A stretch of DNA of 64,000 nt, taken from NCBI GenBank assembly GCA_016721765.1, contig JADKHO010000004.1, positions 372,001-436,000 of the forward strand. The letters are read 5' to 3'. Positions 8,859 through 16,899 of this stretch are shown in pieces. The stretch's first letter is position 1. The number at the start of each line of letters is the position of its first letter. This DNA is from Bacteroidota bacterium. Its GTDB lineage: Bacteria > Bacteroidota > Bacteroidia > UBA4408. The notes under the pieces were generated by a model that saw only the letters and a list, made by a program, of their open reading frames with translations, was not told where the DNA came from and searched no databases. The position numbers were made by a program, and so were the translations under genes.

Positions 8859-10052
8859 ATGGTTGAATCCGCTCGCAAACGCTACAATGCCTCTTTTAGT
8901 GAAGAAAAATATCAGGCATTTTTAAACGATTTAAATACTTCCTACAACTATACTATTCCCTTTAGGATAGCCGAAACGCCTGTATTTGTTCCCAAAGCAT
9001 TAAAGCACAAGCTTATTAAGGCATGCGACAGCATGATTGATTTTATTTGTAGAGATGATTTTAAAAGCCTTACCGATAAAGCAGTTCCTGCTCATTTAAA
9101 TGTTCCCGGAGAAGATGCGCATACACTTTGTTTGGCTATAGATTTTGCAGTATGCAAAGATGAGAAAGGCGAATTAACTCCTCAACTCATCGAGCTACAA
9201 GGCTTTCCCAGCTTATATGGCTACGAAGAATTTGTATCTAAAAAATACCGTCAGCATTTTGATATTCCCGATAATTTTTCTCCCTATTTTGGAGGATTAA
9301 CTTCTGAAACTTACCTTGAAATACTTCGAGAAGCCTTTGTAGGAGCACATAAACCTGAAAATGTTATTTTGCTGGAAGTAGAACCGGAGAAACAAAATAC
9401 GGCCATTGATTTTATGTGCACTGAAGACAAATTGGGAATCAAGGCAGTGTGTTTAACCAAAATAATTAAGGAAGGCCGCAAACTTTTTTATTTGAGAGAA
9501 GGTGTAAAAACCCCTATTCACCGCATTTACAACCGCATTATTTTTGATGAGTTAGTGCAACGTACCGATTTAACCTACTATTTTAAAATGACTGATGAGG
9601 TGGATGTTGAATGGGCAGGACATCCCAATTGGTTTTTTAGAATCAGCAAATACATCATGCCTTTTTTAAAAAGTGAATTTGTACCGGAGTGTACCTTTTT
9701 ACACGAATTAAAAGTAATTCCGAACGACCTCGAAAATTATGTTTTGAAACCGCTTTTTTCTTTCTCCGGATCGGGTGTAATTTTTAATGTAAAAAAAGAA
9801 GACATTGAAAAAGTGACCGATAAAGAAAATTTCATTTTGCAACGTAAAGTCCAATACGAACCTACTATTGAATCGCCTGATGGCAAAGTAAAATCTGAGA
9901 TTCGTATGCTGTATATTTGGAAAAAAAATGATGCCCGTCCTACCCTTGTAATTAACTTGGCTCGACTCAGTAAGGGAGAAATGATTGGTGTAAAATATAA
10001 CATGAATAAAACCTGGGTGGGTGGCTCAGTGAACTTTTTCGAGCAAGACTAA
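8859..10052 (+). CDS. Conserved hypothetical protein, ATP-grasp-like features
   Basis: I do not recognise the family with certainty. The 397-residue soluble protein has an acidic LIELQGFPSLYGYEEF segment (~residues 110-125), then in the last third NYVLKPLFSFSGSGVIF, FILQRKVQY, SEIRMLYIW and LARLSKGEMIGVKYN. The order lysine-glycine loop, 'LQ..V' strand, 'E-R' strand and an asparagine near the end resembles ATP-grasp ligases of the glutathionylspermidine-synthase type, but I cannot confirm the metal ligands. No signal peptide or membrane segment. It stands alone between the OstA-like gene and dnaX. Confidence 0.55.
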   Translation: MVESARKRYNASFSEEKYQAFLNDLNTSYNYTIPFRIAETPVFVPKALKHKLIKACDSMIDFICRDDFKSLTDKAVPAHLNVPGEDAHTLCLAIDFAVCKDEKGELTPQLIELQGFPSLYGYEEFVSKKYRQHFDIPDNFSPYFGGLTSETYLEILREAFVGAHKPENVILLEVEPEKQNTAIDFMCTEDKLGIKAVCLTKIIKEGRKLFYLREGVKTPIHRIYNRIIFDELVQRTDLTYYFKMTDEVDVEWAGHPNWFFRISKYIMPFLKSEFVPECTFLHELKVIPNDLENYVLKPLFSFSGSGVIFNVKKEDIEKVTDKENFILQRKVQYEPTIESPDGKVKSEIRMLYIWKKNDARPTLVINLARLSKGEMIGVKYNMNKTWVGGSVNFFEQD

Positions 10053-10103
10053 AACACTTTTCAACAAAAGTCTAAATCCGTTTTTAGCTAAGCGCTTTTA
10101 ATT

Positions 10104-10111
10104 TATATTTG
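10104..10111 (+). promoter_or_regulatory. -7 box (TATATTTG) for dnaX
   Basis: Exact TAnnTTTG match, 44 bases before the dnaX ATG. Confidence 0.45.
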
Positions 10112-10155
10112 CAGGACTGTTTAGGCAGTTCAATTTTCAAAATTTTTATTGTTTA

Positions 10156-11895
10156 ATGGATAATTTCATTGTATCGGCCCGTAAGTATCGTCCAGCTACC
10201 TTTCACACGGTAGTAGGGCAAATGCACATTACGAGTACCTTACAAAATGCCATTAAAAATAAGCATTTAGCTCAAGCATTTTTATTTTGCGGTCCACGGG
10301 GTGTTGGGAAAACTACTTGCGCACGTATTTTAGCGAAAACCATCAACTGCTTTAAACCAACCGCTGCAACCGAAGCTTGCGACCAATGTGAAAGCTGTGT
10401 ATCTTTTAACAACGGGCAGTCGATGAATGTGCATGAGTTAGATGCTGCCTCCAACAACTCAGTTGACGACATTCGTAGTTTGGTGGATCAGGTTCGATTT
10501 GCTCCTCAATTAGGTCAATATAAAGTGTATATCATTGATGAGGTGCACATGTTGAGTACAGCTGCATTCAATGCGTTTTTAAAAACCTTGGAAGAGCCAC
10601 CAGCGCATGCTATTTTTATTTTAGCCACAACCGAAAAGCACAAGATAATTCCAACTATTTTATCACGGTGCCAGATTTTTGATTTTAATCGAATTCAAAT
10701 TGATGACATTGCTAAACACCTTGCTTTTATTGCCCAAAGCGAAAACATTAGTGCTGAAATGGATGGCTTACATATTATTGCGCAAAAGGCTGATGGTGCT
10801 TTGCGTGATGCGCTAAGTATGTTTGATCAAATTGTAAGTTTTGCAGGAAATTCAATTACCTATAAAGCTGTAATTGACAACCTCAATATATTGGATTATG
10901 ATTATTATTTTAAAGTAACTGATTTTATTTTAGAAGAAAATATTTCTGAATGTTTATTGCTTTTTAATGAAGTACTCAATAATGGTTTTGATGGCCATAA
11001 TTTTATAAATGGACTTGCAGAACACTATCGTAATTTATTGGTAAGTCAGGATAACACTACGTTACAGCTACTTGAAGTAGGAAATAACATTCGCGAAAAA
11101 TACAAAGAGCAAAGTAAAAAATGTAGCCTCCATTTTTTAATAAATGGTTTGAATACACTGAATACTGCCGACTACAAATACAAGGTAAGCAAAAACCAAC
11201 GCCTGCTTGTTGAGCTTAGTTTGATGCAGATGTGTACCGTTCAATTATTAAAAAACAGCCAAGTGGCTGAAAAAAAAAATGACAGTATAGAACAAAGTTC
11301 AGTTCCTAAACTTGCATCGCCTGCCATTTCTCCGCTTCCTATAAATGCATCAAGTGTATCTGAACCAAAACCGGAAAATCTTGCTATACCTGCTCAAAAT
11401 ATAGAAGTTAAACCAAAGCAAGCACCTGCAATTCCAAGCTTCTCCATCAACAGTTTTACAAAAGCTAAACCGGAGGAAGCAAGTAAAACAGGATCAGAAA
11501 CAGTTGTAAGCGTAAAGTCCGAAAGCCCGAAAGCTGAATTCACCCAAGAGCAATTAGAACTGAGTTGGAAAAAGTTTGCCGATAAAATGAATGCACTCGG
11601 TAAGCTTAATTTTTACAGTACACTCACTTCCCATAAGCCTCAGAAAAAAGATAACTTTCAGCTTGAATTCACGCTCGACAATAAGGTACAAGAAGAGGAA
11701 GTGAACCGCGAGAAGCTTGAATTACTTGGGCATTTGCGCAGGGAACTGAACAATATGGAAATTCAGTTGAGCACTACGATCAATAAAAATGAATCCGAAA
11801 AACGGCCTTATACCAATGTGGAAAAATTCAAGCACATGTTGGCTATTAATCCTGCCATCGAAACACTTAGGAAACAGTTAGATTTAGAAGTTTAA
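10156..11895 (+). CDS. dnaX: DNA polymerase III subunit gamma/tau
   Basis: Clamp-loader ATPase of the replicative polymerase. Walker A GPRGVGKT is at residues 46-53. The zinc-binding cysteines are C65, C75, C78 and C81. Walker B is YIIDEVHMLS, and the sensor-1 region runs FILATTEKHKIIPTILSRC with the SRC arginine finger. Domain III follows to ~365. The tail (~375-470) is a low-complexity Pro/Ser/Lys linker, followed by a conserved helical C-terminus (~475-579) that probably binds the polymerase. The 579-residue length fits Bacteroidota DnaX. I saw no A-rich slippage site with a downstream hairpin that would make a short gamma form. Confidence 0.96.
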   Translation: MDNFIVSARKYRPATFHTVVGQMHITSTLQNAIKNKHLAQAFLFCGPRGVGKTTCARILAKTINCFKPTAATEACDQCESCVSFNNGQSMNVHELDAASNNSVDDIRSLVDQVRFAPQLGQYKVYIIDEVHMLSTAAFNAFLKTLEEPPAHAIFILATTEKHKIIPTILSRCQIFDFNRIQIDDIAKHLAFIAQSENISAEMDGLHIIAQKADGALRDALSMFDQIVSFAGNSITYKAVIDNLNILDYDYYFKVTDFILEENISECLLLFNEVLNNGFDGHNFINGLAEHYRNLLVSQDNTTLQLLEVGNNIREKYKEQSKKCSLHFLINGLNTLNTADYKYKVSKNQRLLVELSLMQMCTVQLLKNSQVAEKKNDSIEQSSVPKLASPAISPLPINASSVSEPKPENLAIPAQNIEVKPKQAPAIPSFSINSFTKAKPEEASKTGSETVVSVKSESPKAEFTQEQLELSWKKFADKMNALGKLNFYSTLTSHKPQKKDNFQLEFTLDNKVQEEEVNREKLELLGHLRRELNNMEIQLSTTINKNESEKRPYTNVEKFKHMLAINPAIETLRKQLDLEV

Positions 11896-11896
11896 A

Positions 11897-12238
11897 TTAA
11901 GCGCTTATATTTTGCATCAGTGCATCGTAACTGATATCAAAATGAGCATCCACAAAAGTGCATTTCCCATTTTCAATTACTAAGAGTTGAGGGGATTCAT
12001 GCTCAATATTATAACGATCAGCAATTTCATTAGAAATTTTCCTAAAGGCAAGTAAATCTAAAAAATAAGGTTTAACAAGGCTAGTATCGCTTTCACTCCA
12101 CTTCCGTTCAATTCGGTTTAATGCGGCGGTACTTATACTGCATCTGGTGCTGTGTTTAAAAATAAATACTTTTTCATTTTTAGATACTTCATCTAGGGCA
12201 ACCAAATGTTCAGGTTGCGTGAGTTCATTCCATTTCAT
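11897..12238 (-). CDS. ytxJ: Bacillithiol-system redox-active protein YtxJ
   Basis: A 113-residue thioredoxin-fold monothiol protein. The active-site segment FKHSTRCSIS (residues ~27-36) carries one cysteine, as in YtxJ, which is thought to remove bacillithiol from bacillithiolated proteins. A cis-proline-like HESPQLLVI strand follows. Its presence implies that this organism uses bacillithiol as a low-molecular-weight thiol. It lies 12 bases after the YfiR-SpoIIE gene on the same strand and ends one base past the convergent dnaX stop, with no terminator between. Confidence 0.85.
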   Translation of the reverse strand: MKWNELTQPEHLVALDEVSKNEKVFIFKHSTRCSISTAALNRIERKWSESDTSLVKPYFLDLLAFRKISNEIADRYNIEHESPQLLVIENGKCTFVDAHFDISYDALMQNISA

Positions 12239-12250
12239 AAATAGTAAAAA

Positions 12251-14149
12251 TCAGATACGTATTCCAATAACCAAAATGTCGTCTACTTGTTCATTGGGTC
12301 CGCGCCATTTTTCTACAAAATTTTCAAGTTCTTTTCGCTGGTCCTTCATGGGATGGCTTTTAACCGTCACCAAAAAGTCTTTAAACCGTTTAGTAGTGAG
12401 CTTTTTGTTTTTATCACCGCCAAACTGATCGGCATATCCATCCGAAAATAAATACACACAATCCCCCTTTTCCAAATCAATAGTATGTTCTTCAAATTCC
12501 TGGTTGCTTTTGGTAAAGCCACCAATAGCACTCTTGGTAGCCTTCACTTCAATAATACTAAACGAATTCTTTTTAATAATCCACAACGGTCGGTTGGCGC
12601 CTGAATAAGCTAGTTGGTTGCCGCGCAATCGAATTAAGCCAATATCAATCCCATCGCCGGTGGCTTCCTCGTTGGTTTGTTTAAGTGTTTCCTTCACTCC
12701 ATTATTTAAGGCTTTTAAAATTAAACCCGGTGTGCTAAATTGAGCATTGGCTATTTTTGATTCTTTAAATCCAACCAAACTCATAAATGCGCCGGGAACA
12801 CCATGTCCGGTGCAATCTGCAGCAGCAATAAAAACATCGTTATTAGCGGTATTAAAATAATAAAAATCACCGCTTACAATATCCTTGGGTTTGTATAAAA
12901 TAAAAAAGTCGCTTAGGTTCTTCTCAATTTCATGCATATCCGGAAGTATAGCAGCTTGTATACGTTTGGAATAATTGATACTGTCTAATACTTCATGATT
13001 CTTTTCTTCAATAATGCGCTTTTGCGCTGATATTTCCACTTTTTGTGATTCGAGCAAAACATTTGCTGCGAGCTTGCTGCGGTAGTTACGATACACAATA
13101 AATAAGGCCACAATAATAAAACCAATCATGGCCACAATCATGATGTTTAATACCTTTTGAAGATTTAGCTCCTTTATAACAGTGAGGTATTTGGTGTTCA
13201 GTTTTTCTAACTCGGCTTGCAAATTTTCATACTCCTTCTTTTTATTGTTTACTACATTCTCACGCAATCCGTATTCTTGTTTTGTTAAATCAATTTTTAC
13301 CTCCTGCAGTTTTATTTTTTCTTCAGTGGTAAGTGTTTCAGACTTTAATTGTTGATCCAATTTTTGTTTTTGATTAAGCACTTGATCCATTTGGGAGTTA
13401 ATCTCTACCTCCTTTTTTTTGATATCAGCTTCGCGTTTTAAAAATTCTGCTTGAGAAGCAGATGCATTTTTTTGAGCTTCCTTCTTTTCGGCTCTGCTAC
13501 TCTTACGTGAAGCCGCTGTGCTAGAAGCAGAAGGTTCTTGAGTACTTGCAACAGGTTCGGTTACGGTTACCACCGGAACTTCCACTGAACCGGTTTCTTC
13601 CTCCAAATCAAAATCATCCATATTGTCATCCGTAATGCGAATTGTTTTCTTAGCCAATCCAACAAAACCTCCGGTGAGCTTAAGTCCGGCATTTAAGAGA
13701 TTCTCCTTATTTATTTCAAAGTTCAGTTTCTTATTTCCTTCAATAAACGCAAGCATGGTGCGATTCATGTCAAGGTTATTATCGGTAATTAAAAGTGTAT
13801 GTCCTTTCAAATCAGAAAGTGCGAAGTTTTTGAATTTGGCATGGTCAACAAATAATACTTCGGTTTGAGTTACCTCTGCAATACTTCTAAAAACGATTAC
13901 TGAAATAAGAAACTTTCCTTCTCGCTTGCGATTTGTGATGCGCTTTAACTCATTCACCACATTATCGTTTGCTCCCAAAATACCAATTCTGAAATCAGTT
14001 AATTCCTTAGGATTCTTCCATTCAATGGTATGGGCAAATTTGAAAATTAAACTGGCCTTCACCTTTGAGTCGCGGTCGACGGCCCCATGTACACGAAAAA
14101 GTGTAAGAATAAAAATACCGCATAAGGCAATCCAATTTGTTGGTTTCAT
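12251..14149 (-). CDS. YfiR-like sensor / SpoIIE-type PP2C phosphatase
   Basis: A 632-residue signalling protein. Residues 1-23 are a signal peptide. Residues ~25-175 match the YfiR/HmsC (DUF4154) periplasmic domain (KVKASLIFKFAHTIEW, GILGANDNVVNEL, the TLLITDN strand). A Ser/Ala/Lys-rich linker and a long coiled coil (~220-330) lead to a membrane helix (~336-356, IMIVAMIGFIIVALFIVY) and a SpoIIE PP2C serine phosphatase domain (~395-632). In that domain KDIVSGDFYYF, AAADCTGHGVPGAFMSLVGF and FSDGYADQFGG hold the metal-binding aspartates. YfiR normally represses a diguanylate cyclase; here the output is instead a phosphatase, probably acting on an anti-anti-sigma or similar phosphoprotein. The phosphatase domain call is firm, the target unknown. 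Confidence 0.88.
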   Translation of the reverse strand: MKPTNWIALCGIFILTLFRVHGAVDRDSKVKASLIFKFAHTIEWKNPKELTDFRIGILGANDNVVNELKRITNRKREGKFLISVIVFRSIAEVTQTEVLFVDHAKFKNFALSDLKGHTLLITDNNLDMNRTMLAFIEGNKKLNFEINKENLLNAGLKLTGGFVGLAKKTIRITDDNMDDFDLEEETGSVEVPVVTVTEPVASTQEPSASSTAASRKSSRAEKKEAQKNASASQAEFLKREADIKKKEVEINSQMDQVLNQKQKLDQQLKSETLTTEEKIKLQEVKIDLTKQEYGLRENVVNNKKKEYENLQAELEKLNTKYLTVIKELNLQKVLNIMIVAMIGFIIVALFIVYRNYRSKLAANVLLESQKVEISAQKRIIEEKNHEVLDSINYSKRIQAAILPDMHEIEKNLSDFFILYKPKDIVSGDFYYFNTANNDVFIAAADCTGHGVPGAFMSLVGFKESKIANAQFSTPGLILKALNNGVKETLKQTNEEATGDGIDIGLIRLRGNQLAYSGANRPLWIIKKNSFSIIEVKATKSAIGGFTKSNQEFEEHTIDLEKGDCVYLFSDGYADQFGGDKNKKLTTKRFKDFLVTVKSHPMKDQRKELENFVEKWRGPNEQVDDILVIGIRI

Positions 14150-14168
14150 AAGTAAATAAAGTCAAGCA

Positions 14169-16769
14169 TCACAGCTTCATTAATTTTATCTTTTGGTTCA
14201 GTAAAGGTGATTCAACATGCAAAAGATAAATTCCGGATTTCATTAATGCATATTCTGTATTGAACCTACTTTCCAATTCTTCCAAATTCGATTCAATAAA
14301 TAATACTTCACGCCCGCTTAAGTCATACAAACGTAATTTTAGTAAATCGGTTTCAACTAAATTTTGAAAAGCAAAATATACAAATCCATTACTTGGATTA
14401 GGGTATACTTTAAGTGCCGCAACTTCTTCTATTGGACTTTCCTGTTCAAAATTAAAATTCAAACTTTTGAGGTTGCCTGGTGCTGTTCTGGTATTCACAA
14501 TTGCTGGCGAAACGTAGCTCACATTTACCCAAACACGCTGCGCAGCGGTAGTAGTATTTGCGTGTTTTACCTTTATCGTTAGCCAACCATCCGCGCCGGG
14601 AGTATAGTTTCCGGTAAGTGGTAAAGCAGCAGAAGATGTCCCACTTATCTGAGAAACAAGCGTTCCACTGGAGTTATATAAACTAATATTTTGAGCAGTG
14701 CCATTTACTTCCGGAAAAACTTTATAGGTAACCGTTTGGTTAGCCGCAGCATAAATTCTACCTGCTGTGCGCTGTGCGGCACTATTGGCAGGCAATCGGC
14801 CACCTTGTTTCAGCGAATTAATATGACTATCACCCAAATCATCCGCCATTTCCCATTCTTGTGTTGTAATTGGAGTGCGTGAGGGAGAATAAGATGCGAG
14901 ATAATTATAGATGTCGTTTATGCTGCTAAAATTCATCCCGTTTGGTACAGGCGCCCAAATGGAATAACCATGTCCTTTAGCTGATGAGATGTTATGTCCT
15001 GCAGGTGCTGTTTTAATTAGCACTCTTCCATCTGCATAAACGTGTGTAGTTGTCAATCCGTGAGCGCCGCTGTAATCTATTAAATCGGTATTATACCAAC
15101 TGGCATCGCCAACAGACACCCAAACTTCTTCATCGTTCGAATTATCAACTGCTGAAGCATATCGGTCAGTAACTCCAATTATTGCTTTTCCTTTTCTTTC
15201 AAAAACAATATGATCCCCGGTTCCGCCTTTTGCATAGTAAGGAGCTTGAGCCCCTGTTAAAGCTGTGGGTACGGCATAATCTCCATTTTTAAATTGCAAT
15301 TTTTGATGTGCTTCAATAATATTTACAATATCTTCTCGCACCGGCAAATCAGACACACTACTCGGAAGGTGCGAAAAACGCTTGCCTGTAGTACCAATAT
15401 CAAAAACATCCTCGAAAAAAACAATTGGATTTCCATCCATAGAAAAAATTGTAGCGTAAGCAGCATAAAAGCGAGGTTCCCGTGGATCTATGTGCCCACC
15501 ATTTCCGCCCAATTCACTCCCTACATTCCAACCACTTGCATCTCCTAATGGTTTTGAATAATTGCCGGATGCATCCAATACTGGTCGATAGGTATCATGA
15601 CTATTAACAAACGGAACAGTGCGATGCACCCGTTGAGCAGCATAATCGTAATAGCGCTTTAGCTGTTGCTCACCCGGTAAGTTTTGCATGTTATAATTGC
15701 CTTGCCCTAACACCATGCTATATAATCCGCCATTGGGGCCATAACCTCTCAGGCTAAAATCGAAAGTGCCTGTGTGCTCTTCATTACCACTTCGAACGCT
15801 GGTTACATAGTTATCAATTTCAGTTTTTCCTCCAACATACTCGCCAACATTAAACATGGCTTCTCCGCCTTGCGCAAATCCGGGTAGCATATATTTAGTA
15901 TTGTAAATTAAATCCTCTTGCGCATAAGTAGGAAAGTGCTTCACAGCATCCCATCGCCAGCCATCTACTCCTGTTTGCTTTTTCATCCACATGAGCCAGT
16001 TGCGCGCATTATCACGCATATAATTACTTACTTGAGCAGGATTAACGTAACTGCGACTTACGGTTCCAACGGTAACCGACCCTGTTTTAGGTATATTGCT
16101 GCTTTGTCCGGTTGCTGTTGATTCATAAGAAATATCAGGACCGAAAAAATTAGAACAAATATCTCCGGTACTGCAGTTATTATTTTTATTGGGATAAAAG
16201 TTCGTGTAATTTTTAGGCCATCTACCATTTCGTGTCCAATAGTCATTTTGACTTTCATTTATAGATGGCCTGGTATAGGAAACATATCTAAAATTTTTAT
16301 AGCCCCCTTCATTCTTCATGGAATAATTGGCTTCCGGATCCTTACCGCCGGCACCGCTGGTTGTTCCTGCATTGTTGTTGTGATTCAATACTACATCCTC
16401 AATAACTTCAATTCCATTTGCATGCATCACCGCAATTAAACGAAGGAGTTCATCCTTATTTCCCATGCGGGTTTTCAAGGAACCTTTCTGGTACTTATCG
16501 CCCAAATCATATTGATCAAAAGGTGCATAACCCACATAACCGGGTGACGTATTTTTATAAGCTGGTGGAATCCAGATTGCGTCCACTCCCATTGCTTTTA
16601 AGCGAGGTGCCAATTCGGTTAAATAATTACTCCAACCATTGGGGTAATTTGAATTCCAATAGTCCCACCAAAATCCTTGAAAAACAACTTTTTTGACTTT
16701 AGTTGTTTGGGCTTCGCTTGCAAAACTTATTAGGAAGAAACATAACAGTAAGAGTAAACTTTTTTTCAT
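14169..16769 (-). CDS. Secreted GH13 alpha-amylase with T9SS sorting domain
   Basis: Extracellular starch-degrading enzyme of glycoside hydrolase family 13, resembling the liquefying (subfamily 5) amylases. 866 residues: signal peptide 1-20, catalytic TIM barrel ~25-500, beta-rich C-domain, an added beta-sandwich region (~660-780), and a type A T9SS C-terminal sorting domain (~785-866, KVYPNPSNGFVYF ... SGIYLLHV ... KIKLMKL). Catalytic residues are visible: DVVLNH (125-130), nucleophile D274 in GWRWDAVK, acid E310 in FNVGEYVG, and H391-D392 in VNSHDTYRP. A -7 box lies about 40 bases before the start. No susCD-type pair is adjacent, so this is not a complete starch-utilisation locus. Confidence 0.95.
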   Translation of the reverse strand: MKKSLLLLLCFFLISFASEAQTTKVKKVVFQGFWWDYWNSNYPNGWSNYLTELAPRLKAMGVDAIWIPPAYKNTSPGYVGYAPFDQYDLGDKYQKGSLKTRMGNKDELLRLIAVMHANGIEVIEDVVLNHNNNAGTTSGAGGKDPEANYSMKNEGGYKNFRYVSYTRPSINESQNDYWTRNGRWPKNYTNFYPNKNNNCSTGDICSNFFGPDISYESTATGQSSNIPKTGSVTVGTVSRSYVNPAQVSNYMRDNARNWLMWMKKQTGVDGWRWDAVKHFPTYAQEDLIYNTKYMLPGFAQGGEAMFNVGEYVGGKTEIDNYVTSVRSGNEEHTGTFDFSLRGYGPNGGLYSMVLGQGNYNMQNLPGEQQLKRYYDYAAQRVHRTVPFVNSHDTYRPVLDASGNYSKPLGDASGWNVGSELGGNGGHIDPREPRFYAAYATIFSMDGNPIVFFEDVFDIGTTGKRFSHLPSSVSDLPVREDIVNIIEAHQKLQFKNGDYAVPTALTGAQAPYYAKGGTGDHIVFERKGKAIIGVTDRYASAVDNSNDEEVWVSVGDASWYNTDLIDYSGAHGLTTTHVYADGRVLIKTAPAGHNISSAKGHGYSIWAPVPNGMNFSSINDIYNYLASYSPSRTPITTQEWEMADDLGDSHINSLKQGGRLPANSAAQRTAGRIYAAANQTVTYKVFPEVNGTAQNISLYNSSGTLVSQISGTSSAALPLTGNYTPGADGWLTIKVKHANTTTAAQRVWVNVSYVSPAIVNTRTAPGNLKSLNFNFEQESPIEEVAALKVYPNPSNGFVYFAFQNLVETDLLKLRLYDLSGREVLFIESNLEELESRFNTEYALMKSGIYLLHVESPLLNQKIKLMKL

Positions 16770-16809
16770 TCGAATTAATTTTATGTAAATGCAATGGCTT
16801 ATGTCAATT

Positions 16810-16817
16810 CAAATGTA
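16810..16817 (-). promoter_or_regulatory. -7 box (TACATTTG) for the alpha-amylase gene
   Basis: Exact TAnnTTTG match on the minus strand, 40 bases before the amylase ATG at 16769. Confidence 0.4.
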
Positions 16818-16847
16818 TAAATTTTTATTGATTGGAATATTTATTGG

Positions 16848-16874
16848 TTTGACCACTAGTTTTCAATACTTTCG
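16848..16874 (+). promoter_or_regulatory. Possible promoter for the M16 peptidase
   Basis: TTTG at 16848-16851 and TACTTTCG (one mismatch to TAnnTTTG) at 16867-16874, spacer 15. It would place transcription start just before ATG 16900 and argues against the longer frame beginning at 16789. Confidence 0.3.
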
Positions 16875-16899
16875 CCTTCAAAAGCCAACGATAAAATTT

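Noticed and set aside
14169..16769. Starch-utilisation (Sus) locus around the alpha-amylase
   Set aside because: No SusC/SusD pair, SusE/F or regulator is adjacent; neighbours are a phosphatase and an M16 peptidase.
16789..16899. N-terminal extension of the M16 peptidase
   Set aside because: It would place 37 residues before a complete lipoprotein signal and overlaps the likely promoter.
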